From NCBI GenBank assembly GCA_934463165.1, contig CAKSJG010000006.1, forward strand, positions 1 through 64,000: a DNA stretch of 64,000 bases. The letters run 5' to 3'. Both the position numbers and the translations under genes were made by a program. This DNA comes from an uncultured Clostridia bacterium. Its GTDB lineage: Bacteria > Bacillota > Clostridia > UMGS1810. Shown piece after piece: positions 52,706 through 60,881 of this stretch. Position 1 is the first letter of the stretch; the number at the start of each line of letters is the position of its first letter. Under the pieces are notes generated by a model, which was not told where the DNA came from, did no database searches, and saw only the letters and a list, made by a program, of their open reading frames with translations.

Positions 52706-54961
52706 ATGAGGAAATTCAAAGTAACAGGAATGAACTGCGCGGCATGCAGCTCAAGGGTTGAGAGGATGGTTTCTCAGTTGCCGGGAATGAAAGAATGCAG
52801 CGTAAACCTTTTAACCGGTATAATGACCGTTGACAGCGATATACCTGATGATAAAATCATTGCGGCTGTTAAAAATGCGGGATACGGCGCTTCCTTATAT
52901 AACAATTTTGAAAGCGGCGAAAAAGTAAAAGAAGAAAAAACCGATGATTTTTCACAGCTCAAAAAGCGTTTTATATCATCCGTTGTTTTTCTTTTGATAT
53001 TAATGTACTTTTCAATGGGTCATATGATGTGGAACCTGCCTCTGCCGCCGTTTTTTAATGATAATCACATAGCAATGGGGCTTGTGCAGCTATTGCTGAC
53101 CACGGTTATAATGGTAATTAATCAGAGGTTTTTTATAAGCGGCACAAAGGCTCTTATTCACAGATCACCTAACATGGATACACTGGTAGCATTAGGCTCT
53201 GCCACTGCATTTATATACAGTCTGTATGCCCTGTTTGCAATGACCGATGCTGCAGTAAGGGGAAATTCCGAACAGGTTATGCACTATATGCACGAATTTT
53301 ATTTTGAATCCGCGGCAATGATACTCACTCTTATAACCGTCGGAAAAATGCTTGAGGCATATTCAAAAGGAAAAACAACAAATGCACTTAAGGCGCTTTC
53401 AAATCTTGCGCCGAAAAATGCAACCGTAATACGCGACGGCAAAGAAACGGTTATAAACATCTCGGAGCTTAAAAAGAATGATGTGTTTATAGTCAAGCCC
53501 GGTGAAAGCATACCGGCGGACGGAACGGTAAACAAGGGCGAAAGCTCGGTTGATGAATCGGCACTGACAGGTGAAAGCGTGCCCGTTGATAAAAAACCGG
53601 GTGACAAGGTGTCGGCGGCAACAATCAACAAATACGGCTTCATAAAGTGCACGGCAACGGATGTCGGCGAAGATACAATGCTCGGAAAAATAATTCAAAT
53701 GGTGAGCGACGCTTCGTCCGGAAAGGCACCTATAGCAAAAATTGCCGACAAGGTATCGGGAGTGTTTGTGCCGACGGTAATAGCAATTGCCGTAATAACA
53801 ACTATCATATGGCTTATCCTCGGAGAAAGCTCCGGATTTGCGCTTGCAAGAGGAATATCTGTGCTCGTTATCAGCTGCCCGTGCGCCCTCGGACTTGCGA
53901 CACCGGTTGCAATCATGGTCGGAAGCGGAGTCGGTGCAAAAAACGGAATACTTTTTAAAACCGCGGAAGCGCTTGAGGAAACCGGAAAAATTAAGGTTGC
54001 CGTCTTTGACAAAACAGGCACGATTACAATGGGAAATCCGTCGGTTACGGATGTGTATACGGCAGATGATATATCGGAAGAGCATTTTTTGAGGCTTGTT
54101 TACTCTCTTGAAAAAAAGAGCGAACATCCTCTCGGAAAAGCAATATGCAGCTATTGCGACGAAAAAAATATACCTTTTGAAGAATCAAGCGAATTTACCG
54201 TACTTCCGGGAAGCGGACTTTCTGCCGTTATAGGAAACAGCAAGGTATTGGGAACTAATGTTAAATATATGTCGGAAGCACAAAAAGCGGATAAGAAATT
54301 TATCGACATTGCCGAAAAATACGCCGAAAGCGGCAAAACGCCGATGATATTTTCGGAAAATGATAAAATAATCGGTATTATTGCCGTTGCGGACACGATA
54401 AAACCGGACAGCAAAGAAGCAATAGACAGAATTAAAAAAATGGGAATAAAAACCGTGATGCTTACGGGTGACAACAAAAAGACCGCAGATGCAATAGGAA
54501 AAGAATGCGGAGTTGACGAAACCATTGCCGATGTTCTGCCCGATGAAAAGGCAAATAGGGTTAATGAATATAAAAAATACGGAAAGGTTGCAATGATAGG
54601 TGACGGAATAAATGATGCACCTGCGCTCACCGTGGCGGACACGGGAATTGCAATCGGAGCCGGAACGGATGTTGCCATAGACGCGGCGGATATCGTGCTT
54701 GTCAAAAACTCTCTTGATGATGCGGCATCGGCAGTAACGCTCAGCAGAGCAACGCTTAAAAACATAAAAGAAAATCTGTTTTGGGCATTTATCTATAACA
54801 TAATAGGAATACCGCTTGCAGCAGGAGTATGGATTTATGCATTCGGCTGGAAGCTGAACCCAATGTTCGGCGCGGCAGCAATGAGTTTATCGAGTTTTTG
54901 CGTTGTAATGAATGCGCTCAGACTGAACTTTGTCAAACTCAAATCAAAAAGCAAAAAATAA
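52706..54961 (+). CDS. copA: Copper-translocating P1B-type ATPase
   Basis: A 751-residue copper exporter. One N-terminal heavy-metal-associated domain has GMNCAACSS (Cys11, Cys14). Eight membrane helices include the ion-binding CPC (Cys390 and 392, SCPCALGLATP). TGES lies near 292, the phosphorylated Asp near 434 (DKTGTI), the HP motif in KKSEHPLGKA, and GDGINDAPAL near 633. All are typical of CopA exporting Cu(I). Many relatives have two metal domains; this has one. No copper chaperone or regulator gene adjoins it. Confidence 0.95.
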   Translation: MRKFKVTGMNCAACSSRVERMVSQLPGMKECSVNLLTGIMTVDSDIPDDKIIAAVKNAGYGASLYNNFESGEKVKEEKTDDFSQLKKRFISSVVFLLILMYFSMGHMMWNLPLPPFFNDNHIAMGLVQLLLTTVIMVINQRFFISGTKALIHRSPNMDTLVALGSATAFIYSLYALFAMTDAAVRGNSEQVMHYMHEFYFESAAMILTLITVGKMLEAYSKGKTTNALKALSNLAPKNATVIRDGKETVINISELKKNDVFIVKPGESIPADGTVNKGESSVDESALTGESVPVDKKPGDKVSAATINKYGFIKCTATDVGEDTMLGKIIQMVSDASSGKAPIAKIADKVSGVFVPTVIAIAVITTIIWLILGESSGFALARGISVLVISCPCALGLATPVAIMVGSGVGAKNGILFKTAEALEETGKIKVAVFDKTGTITMGNPSVTDVYTADDISEEHFLRLVYSLEKKSEHPLGKAICSYCDEKNIPFEESSEFTVLPGSGLSAVIGNSKVLGTNVKYMSEAQKADKKFIDIAEKYAESGKTPMIFSENDKIIGIIAVADTIKPDSKEAIDRIKKMGIKTVMLTGDNKKTADAIGKECGVDETIADVLPDEKANRVNEYKKYGKVAMIGDGINDAPALTVADTGIAIGAGTDVAIDAADIVLVKNSLDDAASAVTLSRATLKNIKENLFWAFIYNIIGIPLAAGVWIYAFGWKLNPMFGAAAMSLSSFCVVMNALRLNFVKLKSKSKK

Positions 54962-54970
54962 AAGTCTAAA

Positions 54971-55014
54971 AAACATGGATTAAATGCATAAGCTGCATTT
55001 AATCCATGTTTTTA
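54971..55014. terminator. Bidirectional terminator between copA and thrS
   Basis: AAACATGGATTAAATGCA (54971-54988) pairs with its inverted copy ending at 55011; A- and T-runs on either side let it act in both directions. Confidence 0.9.
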
Positions 55015-55028
55015 TTTATAACATTATT

Positions 55029-56792
55029 TTATATTCTGTCTTTAATTTCCGCGCTTATCTTCGCAATAAATTCATCAAGCGGCATTGAAACGGATTCTTC
55101 CGTGCCGAGACGTCTTACCGATACAGTGCGGTTTTCTTCTTCCTGCTGACCGACAACAAGCATATACGGTACTCTGTCAACCGAACGTGCTTCTCTGATT
55201 TTATAACCGATTTTTTCGCTTCTGTCATCAAGCTCACATCTGATTTTGGCAGCTCTGAGCGCTTCGTATACTTTTTTACCGTAATCCTCATATTTTTCTG
55301 AAATAATCAGAACCTTTGCCTGAAGAGGTGCAAGCCATACCGGGAATTTACCTGCAAAGTGCTCTGTGAGGATTCCTATAAATCTTTCTATAGATCCGAA
55401 GCATACACGGTGTATCATTATAGGACGCTGCTTCTCGCCGTTTTCATCCATATACTCAAGATTAAAATTGAGCGGCATCTGGAAATCAAGCTGAATTGTT
55501 CCGCATTGCCATGTTCTGCCGAGTGAATCCTCAAGGTGGAAGTCAATCTTCGGGCCGTAGAAAGCACCGTCACCTTCATTGATGATGTACGGAAGATCGA
55601 GCTTTTCAAGAGCTGTTTTAAGACCCTCGGTTGCTGCCTCCCAATCTTCATCACTGCCCATGCTGTCTTCGGGACGGGTGGAAAGCTCTATAAAATATTT
55701 GAAACCGAATTTGGTGTATACCTCATTAATAAGATGAACAACACCGATTATTTCATCTGTGATCTGATCGCGGCGCATAAAGATATGGGCATCATCCTGC
55801 GTAAAGCATCTTACGCGGAAAAGACCGTGAAGAGCGCCTCGAAGCTCATGACGGTGTACGAGACCAAGCTCGCCTACCCTCATCGGAAGCTCACGGTAGC
55901 TGTGCGGCTTTGAAGCATAAACCATAACGCCGCCCGGGCAGTTCATCGGTTTTACGCAATATGTTTCATCATCTATAATTGTTGAATACATATTATCTTT
56001 ATAGTGATCCCAGTGTCCGCTTGTTTCCCAAAGATGTCTGTTCATAATAAGCGGTGTGGAAACCTCAACATAATTTTCTCTTGTGTGAATGTCTCTCCAA
56101 TAGTCTATAAGAGCATTTTTAAGAGCCATACCGTTAGGCAGGAAGAACGGGAAGCCGGGAGCTTCTTCGCTCATCATAAACAGACCCATTTCTTTGCCTA
56201 TCTTGCGGTGATCCCTCTTTTCCGCTTCGGCAAGGAGAACAAGATAATCGTCAAGCTCTTTTTGCGACGGAAAGGCTATTCCGTTGATACGCGTGAGCAT
56301 GGTGTTATTTTTATCGTTTTTCCAGTATGCTCCGGACTGACCCATAATCTTGAACGCTTTAAGTGCTTTTGTATAACAGAGGTGAGGACCTACGCACATA
56401 TCAATATATTCGCCCTGCTGATAAAAGCTGATCTTTGCATCGGCATCAAGATCACCGATGTGTTCAACCTTATATTTCTCTCCCCTGCTCTCCATGAGAG
56501 CTACAGCCTCTTCACGCGGAAGAATATACGGCTTTATCGGGAGATTTTCTTTAACTATCTTTTTCATTTCTTTTTCTATTGCCTGAAGATCCTCATCGGT
56601 AACTTTTTTATCTCCGAGGTCAACATCATAGTAAAATCCTTTTTCCGTAGCCGGGCCGTAGGCAAAGTCAGCCTCAGGGAAAAGGCGCTTTATTGCCTGA
56701 GCCATAACGTGTGCTGCCGTATGGCGGATAATGTGAAGCTCTTCTTCCTTGGGACATTCGGCAACTGTTCCGTCATTATAAACAACTTTCAT
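55029..56792 (-). CDS. thrS: Threonyl-tRNA synthetase lacking the TGS domain
   Basis: A 587-residue class II synthetase. The editing domain starts almost at once (HIIRHTAAHVMAQAIKRLFP, residue 23 on). The catalytic core has the zinc Cys in NCPGG, motif 2 RCFTQDDAHIF and motif 3 GSIERFIGILTEH; the anticodon domain ends the protein. Typical ThrRS has about 640 residues with an N-terminal TGS domain of some 60; this one begins after it. The start is well supported by AAAGGAG right after the T-box, so the short form is real. Confidence 0.95.
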   Translation of the reverse strand: MKVVYNDGTVAECPKEEELHIIRHTAAHVMAQAIKRLFPEADFAYGPATEKGFYYDVDLGDKKVTDEDLQAIEKEMKKIVKENLPIKPYILPREEAVALMESRGEKYKVEHIGDLDADAKISFYQQGEYIDMCVGPHLCYTKALKAFKIMGQSGAYWKNDKNNTMLTRINGIAFPSQKELDDYLVLLAEAEKRDHRKIGKEMGLFMMSEEAPGFPFFLPNGMALKNALIDYWRDIHTRENYVEVSTPLIMNRHLWETSGHWDHYKDNMYSTIIDDETYCVKPMNCPGGVMVYASKPHSYRELPMRVGELGLVHRHELRGALHGLFRVRCFTQDDAHIFMRRDQITDEIIGVVHLINEVYTKFGFKYFIELSTRPEDSMGSDEDWEAATEGLKTALEKLDLPYIINEGDGAFYGPKIDFHLEDSLGRTWQCGTIQLDFQMPLNFNLEYMDENGEKQRPIMIHRVCFGSIERFIGILTEHFAGKFPVWLAPLQAKVLIISEKYEDYGKKVYEALRAAKIRCELDDRSEKIGYKIREARSVDRVPYMLVVGQQEEENRTVSVRRLGTEESVSMPLDEFIAKISAEIKDRI

Positions 56793-56820
56793 TTTATCAA
56801 ACTCCTTTACGTATAATAAA

Positions 56821-57060
56821 AAGCACCCTGCAATATGCCGCGGGCATATTCAAGGGTGCTGTAAATTCAAGCACGGTTCCACCTTGATTTTTAACTCTTT
56901 AACAGCGCTTAACGCACGCAAAACGGCAGCACATACTGTAATTTTCCGCACTGCAGCTCAGGAATGGTCTTCACACATAATCGATATAAAAGGATCTCAG
57001 CCGCGTCCTTTCTCTCTCGTATACGTCAGCATGCGCTACTCTTTCCGTCACAGCTTTTAA
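56821..57060 (-). promoter_or_regulatory. T-box leader of thrS (specifier ACC, Thr)
   Basis: The leader has the T-box sequence AAGGTGGAACCGTGC (56886-56872), preceded by stem I elements including AGAGTA. A likely specifier ACC followed by A is at 56968-56966, which would read tRNA-Thr(GGU). The competing terminator stem (AGCACCCTTGAATATGCC, 56860-56843, with its partner to 56822) is followed by TTTTTATT. Uncharged tRNA-Thr should stabilise the antiterminator and switch thrS on. Exact stem I pairing was not modelled. Confidence 0.92.
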
Positions 57061-57072
57061 CTTACAAGGTAT

Positions 57073-57101
57073 ATTATATCACCAATATTTCGTGTTGTCA
57101 A
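57073..57101 (-). promoter_or_regulatory. Sigma-A promoter of thrS
   Basis: Leftward TTGACA (57101-57096), 17-base spacer, TATAAT (57078-57073), just before the T-box leader. Confidence 0.85.
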
Positions 57102-57132
57102 TCGGTATTTTCAAAAAATATTGCATCCGGAA

Positions 57133-58068
57133 CTATTCAAAATCTTTAACTTTAAAATTCCACTCCGGTCTTTTTCTGAAATGTGTTTTGAACTTCCTTT
57201 TGAGCACGCCTTTTTCCTCAAGATGAATATAGCACGCCATATCGCATGCCCTGCCGCATATGGAACACTGATACGCATGCTGCGCCGGAGGGTAGAAATA
57301 TATATGATCAAGTATTTTTTTCGCCGTATCTTTGTTAATCTTTGCTTCACCCGCAATTATTTCAAGACGGTTATCAAAATCCGCAAAAGCATCGGGCGGC
57401 ATAAAAGGATTTTTGGTACCGTTTGCACCGTTATAATAAACCGTGCATTGCCACGGATCAACGCTTCCGCTGTCGGATATTGCATTACCCGGGCAAGCAT
57501 TTTTGCATTTGCCGCATTTATCGCAGAGGTGAGGCTCATACATAGGTGATTCAGCAAATTCGGCATCGGTTAAAATAAAGCAATACCTTATCATCGGGCC
57601 GAAATCATCGTTTAAAAGCGCACCGTGAAAGCCTTTTTCTCCGAGACCGCATTTTACGGCAGCATCCAAAAAATTCATTTGTATCTCCCGTGTTTTTCCG
57701 CGGTATATGGCGTCATACGCAACCTCGGGATTTGTGCTGTCGTTCTCTGCCATTATCTGTTGATGTCTGCGCTGAGGAAGGGCAATATACCCGTCGGATT
57801 CAAGCTCCATTGCAACTTTAAGCTGTGCCATGGGCATAACGGTTTCTTCCATATTTTCAACCGCCATTGTCGTGTACTGATAATATGTGCTGCCCTCTTC
57901 TATGCCGCGGTAGATTCCGCGTAGTATTCTGAAACCGATGCCTATTACCGTTTTTGTCTCGGGCATGATTTTAAATATCACATCATCGCTTTCAAATCTG
58001 CTTGCAGGCGCAAAACCGACTATGTCAGCACCGTTTTGCTTTGCAATTTCTATAATTTTATCTCTCAT
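57133..58068 (-). CDS. QueG/COG1600-like [4Fe-4S] protein, copy A
   Basis: A 311-residue soluble protein with the layout of epoxyqueuosine-reductase/reductive-dehalogenase-like enzymes. It has an N-terminal alpha/beta domain, a CGLGEKGFHG block (140-149), a ferredoxin-type motif Cys182-185-188-192 (CDKCGKCKNACP), a DPWQCTVYY block, and a second cysteine set Cys268-271-275-279. True QueG is longer, ends in HEAT repeats and has a different second motif. These enzymes generally use a cobamide and two iron-sulfur clusters for reductive chemistry; whether this one binds a cobamide is unknown. Last gene of the seven-gene operon, one base after copy B. Confidence 0.82.
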   Translation of the reverse strand: MRDKIIEIAKQNGADIVGFAPASRFESDDVIFKIMPETKTVIGIGFRILRGIYRGIEEGSTYYQYTTMAVENMEETVMPMAQLKVAMELESDGYIALPQRRHQQIMAENDSTNPEVAYDAIYRGKTREIQMNFLDAAVKCGLGEKGFHGALLNDDFGPMIRYCFILTDAEFAESPMYEPHLCDKCGKCKNACPGNAISDSGSVDPWQCTVYYNGANGTKNPFMPPDAFADFDNRLEIIAGEAKINKDTAKKILDHIYFYPPAQHAYQCSICGRACDMACYIHLEEKGVLKRKFKTHFRKRPEWNFKVKDFE

Positions 58069-58069
58069 A

Positions 58070-58960
58070 TCAAAGCTCTCCCACTATGTGTTTATAACAT
58101 GCAATGTCACATTTTCTGCCGCACAGGCACGGCGAATATCCCCACTGTGTATTGGGAAGAAAATTCATCTCTTTATATATCCTGCGTGCCGACTCTGCGT
58201 CAAAGTGTTTTTCGCCGTTTATAATCGCTTCTCTTTCCGGATTGTTTTTTAAAAAGTCATCCGTCATAAACGGGTTTGATTTATGTGCGCCTTTGTAATA
58301 TACACTGCACTGCCATGTGTCAAGACCGTTTTCGCCGATCGCATTTCCCGGACAGGCTTTTATACACGCGCCGCATTTATCGCATACAGATTCTTTAAGC
58401 GGTTCGTCACATTCAAGGGGCGCGTCGGTTATGATAAAGCAATAGCGCATAAACGGTCCGTATTTCTTATTGATTATTTTGCCGTTCAGCCCTGCCTCGC
58501 CGAGTCCGCACACTCTTGCCGCTTTACCGAAGTCTATTATTACATCGGGCGCTGGCTTTCCCGATTCAACCGGATCGGAAATAAGCTCATAGGTATCCAC
58601 AACCTCGGGATTTGTTGTTTTGTCGCCTTTCACCCTCAAATTCGGGATTGCCTTTTGCAGGCAGGCATCATAGCCGTAATTTTCTATCATAGCACCGATT
58701 TTGAGAAGAAATATTTCCGCCATTTCTTCATCAAAATATTTTACGCCGAGAGTTGTGTATGTATATTGCTGATTTCCATGCTCCATAGCCTTATATATAC
58801 CCTTTGGCACGGCAAATCCGAAACCGATTATACATTTTGCATTCGGAAGTATCATCATCGGGTCACGCTGAATGTCATCATCCTTATAAACCTTTCCTAC
58901 GGCACACACTGTTGCGCCGAGCTCCTTTGCTTTTTCTTTAACCGTTTTTGCGTTTAACAC
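58070..58960 (-). CDS. QueG/COG1600-like [4Fe-4S] protein, copy B
   Basis: A 296-residue paralogue of copies A and C. It shares CGLGEAGLNG (151-160), YGPFMRYCFIITDA, the cluster motif Cys193-196-199-203 (CDKCGACIKACP), DTWQCSVYYKGA, and a second set Cys278-280-284-288 (CLCGRKCDIACYKH), in which the first spacing is one residue instead of two. It starts with GTG after AAAGGGTG. It has no HEAT repeat region. The function is unknown. The divergence from copy A, plainly visible in the first 130 residues, suggests that they act on different substrates or pair as a heteromer. Confidence 0.8.
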   Translation of the reverse strand: MLNAKTVKEKAKELGATVCAVGKVYKDDDIQRDPMMILPNAKCIIGFGFAVPKGIYKAMEHGNQQYTYTTLGVKYFDEEMAEIFLLKIGAMIENYGYDACLQKAIPNLRVKGDKTTNPEVVDTYELISDPVESGKPAPDVIIDFGKAARVCGLGEAGLNGKIINKKYGPFMRYCFIITDAPLECDEPLKESVCDKCGACIKACPGNAIGENGLDTWQCSVYYKGAHKSNPFMTDDFLKNNPEREAIINGEKHFDAESARRIYKEMNFLPNTQWGYSPCLCGRKCDIACYKHIVGEL

Positions 58961-58964
58961 GTAA

Positions 58965-59465
58965 TCACCCTTTCATTTTATGCCTTTTTATTAAGGCAAT
59001 AATTATAGAACTTTCTACCAATATCTCATTTATTACGGTAGGAATCGAAAAATAATGTATTCCGTAAACAAGCATGCAAACGGATGACAAAAATGCAAAA
59101 ATACGAATCAGTTTTATTCTGTCACTTCCGAATGCTATTGTTGACAATACCGATGCCGATGCCGGAAAAACACTGAACCAATCTTTCCAAGTAAAAACAG
59201 ATGACAGAACAAAAAGTACGGAAAAAATCAATATTTCCCATATGCCACGGACGTTTTTGCTGTTTTTTAAAAATACAAGCTCGCGGAATACAGCAATACC
59301 CGTCGTAGCTACAGCGGTATAGCTTGATATGGAAAGATGATGTGCACCCCATAAGAAATCAGTGACAAGCTTCAAAAATATCATTTTGCCGCGGCTTTTT
59401 TGAATGTATATAAAAAAAGAAACTATTATTGCTAATATGCCTATGGATTGTCCTATGTAATTCAT
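58965..59465 (-). CDS. YgjV-family inner membrane protein
   Basis: A 166-residue protein with about five or six membrane helices. FLWGAHHLSISSYTAVATTGIA and the regular helix lengths match the YgjV (bacterial inner membrane protein) family, which has no known activity. The ATG overlaps the upstream cupin stop (ATGA), which ties it to the operon. It could be a carrier or a membrane anchor for the pathway. Confidence 0.75.
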   Translation of the reverse strand: MNYIGQSIGILAIIVSFFIYIQKSRGKMIFLKLVTDFLWGAHHLSISSYTAVATTGIAVFRELVFLKNSKNVRGIWEILIFSVLFVLSSVFTWKDWFSVFPASASVLSTIAFGSDRIKLIRIFAFLSSVCMLVYGIHYFSIPTVINEILVESSIIIALIKRHKMKG

Positions 59466-59791
59466 TTTGTCTGCTTTTTCTCCGTGTTATCCTTGCATGT
59501 ATTACTGTTTTCAACAACCATAACGGTTGCATCCTCCGATACGGTTATGTGGTGCCACACGCCTTTCGGAATGTTGTACAATGTACACTTTTGCATTTGT
59601 ATTTTTTCGTTTTCTGTATAAAGCACTGCCCGACCCTCAAGAAGCACAAACGCTTCGTCTGTTTCATGATGTTTTTCGAGGCGGTCAAATTTTGAAAACC
59701 TTTCGGAGAATCTTAAAAAACCGATTTTCCAGCCTTCATACTGCATCAGGACTTTAAAATCTTCACATTTAAAATCAAATTTTTGTATCAT
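59462..59791 (-). CDS. Small cupin protein
   Basis: A 109-residue single-domain cupin. Motif 1 is visible as KHHETDEAFVLLEGRAVL and motif 2 as YNIPKGVWHHITV, with four possible metal ligands (His, His, Glu, His). Small cupins serve as sugar isomerases, dioxygenase-like or binding proteins. Both ends overlap neighbours by four bases (ATGA), so translation is coupled both ways. Function unknown. Confidence 0.78.
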   Translation of the reverse strand: MIQKFDFKCEDFKVLMQYEGWKIGFLRFSERFSKFDRLEKHHETDEAFVLLEGRAVLYTENEKIQMQKCTLYNIPKGVWHHITVSEDATVMVVENSNTCKDNTEKKQTK

Positions 59792-60867
59792 CTGTCAAGC
59801 CTCCAGGCTTTTTTTGTGCGAAGAGGTTCTTTAAATCTGCCCTCCATACATCCGCCCTTTTTCTCTAAAACCGATACACACGCTCTTATGCATCCGCCGC
59901 ATTTTGCCATGTTATACCCTACCCAACTCGGGAAATATTTTTGAAGCGCTCCGTAAACCTTGAGTATCTCCTGTTCGTTTGCAACGTCAGTTATACCCTC
60001 CATAAGATCAAGATCGCCGTTTTCGTTTTTATCCCAAACTTCTTTTGGTACAAAAGGATTGTAGTATCTGCCGGCATGAGTATAGAATGCGTAACATCGC
60101 CACATATCGATGTCGCCCCATTCCAGAATTTTGCCGTCAAGATTGACCGTCACCTTTGCACCGTCTTTTATCGGGGGAATGCACGAGCCGGGACATTCTC
60201 TGACGCAAGCGCCGCACCTGCGGCAAAGGGGCTTTCCGCTGTACATTTCGTCATATTCAAGCTCTGCGTCGGTGAATATAAATGCAACTCTCTGAAGCGG
60301 CCCGAATTCGGGTGTCAGAAGCATTTTGCTCCAGCCTATTTCACCGAGTCCGCAGGCAACAGCGGCAATTCTGAACTGGAACTGCAAATCGGGCGCAACG
60401 TTATCTTCTCTTGTCGGGCGTGTAAACTGTACACTTCTGTGATGCGCCGTTGCTTTTTTGGCATTTTCGTTAACTTCTATCTGTTCCTCCGGGGAAAGAG
60501 TATTTCCCGGGCTTCCGTCCATATCGGATACAACTCCTCTTGCTCCGGTATTTCGGTAAACAAACGCTTCATAGCCCTCATCTTCTATCACCTTGCCGAC
60601 CTGATACAAAACGGCGGGAGCAAAAATTTCATTTATGCCGCCGTATGCCATGGACGGATACTGATAAAACTGCGTTCCTTCTTCAATACCTCTCTGAACA
60701 CCGCGCGGTATTCTGAAAACAAAGCCGATGCAGCTTTTTGCCTCAGGAAAAAGGAACTGCGGGTTCATTTCATCCGGTGCACCGTCAAATCTGCTCATTG
60801 GAGCAATACCGCATTTATCGGCACCTGCGGAAAGAGCCGCATCCTTTATCATTTTGCTTGTCAGCAC
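59788..60867 (-). CDS. QueG/COG1600-like [4Fe-4S] protein, copy C
   Basis: A 359-residue, longest of the three paralogues. It carries IPRGVQRGIEEGTQFYQY (close to copy A), ACGLGEIGW (171-179), FGPLQRVAFIFTDAE, Cys215-218-221-225 (CRRCGACVRECP), DMWRCYAFY, and a C-terminal set Cys323-326-330-340. An extra stretch (about 115-160) with acidic and His residues is absent from A and B. GTG start. It precedes the cupin and follows the TIM-barrel gene by 14 bases. Confidence 0.8.
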   Translation of the reverse strand: MLTSKMIKDAALSAGADKCGIAPMSRFDGAPDEMNPQFLFPEAKSCIGFVFRIPRGVQRGIEEGTQFYQYPSMAYGGINEIFAPAVLYQVGKVIEDEGYEAFVYRNTGARGVVSDMDGSPGNTLSPEEQIEVNENAKKATAHHRSVQFTRPTREDNVAPDLQFQFRIAAVACGLGEIGWSKMLLTPEFGPLQRVAFIFTDAELEYDEMYSGKPLCRRCGACVRECPGSCIPPIKDGAKVTVNLDGKILEWGDIDMWRCYAFYTHAGRYYNPFVPKEVWDKNENGDLDLMEGITDVANEQEILKVYGALQKYFPSWVGYNMAKCGGCIRACVSVLEKKGGCMEGRFKEPLRTKKAWRLDR

Positions 60868-60881
60868 ATAATCATCTCCCG

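Noticed and set aside
53399..54127. Long leftward open frame inside copA
   Set aside because: It is antisense to the conserved CopA core, lacks a ribosome site and has no recognisable domain.
56004..56816. 270-residue rightward open frame opposite thrS
   Set aside because: It is a mirror of the thrS coding frame with no ribosome site and Cys/Phe/Ile-heavy composition typical of antisense frames.
57133..60867. Reductive dehalogenase system (rdhAB)
   Set aside because: No twin-arginine signal peptide and no RdhB-like small membrane anchor of the usual type were seen. The YgjV-like protein is unlike RdhB.
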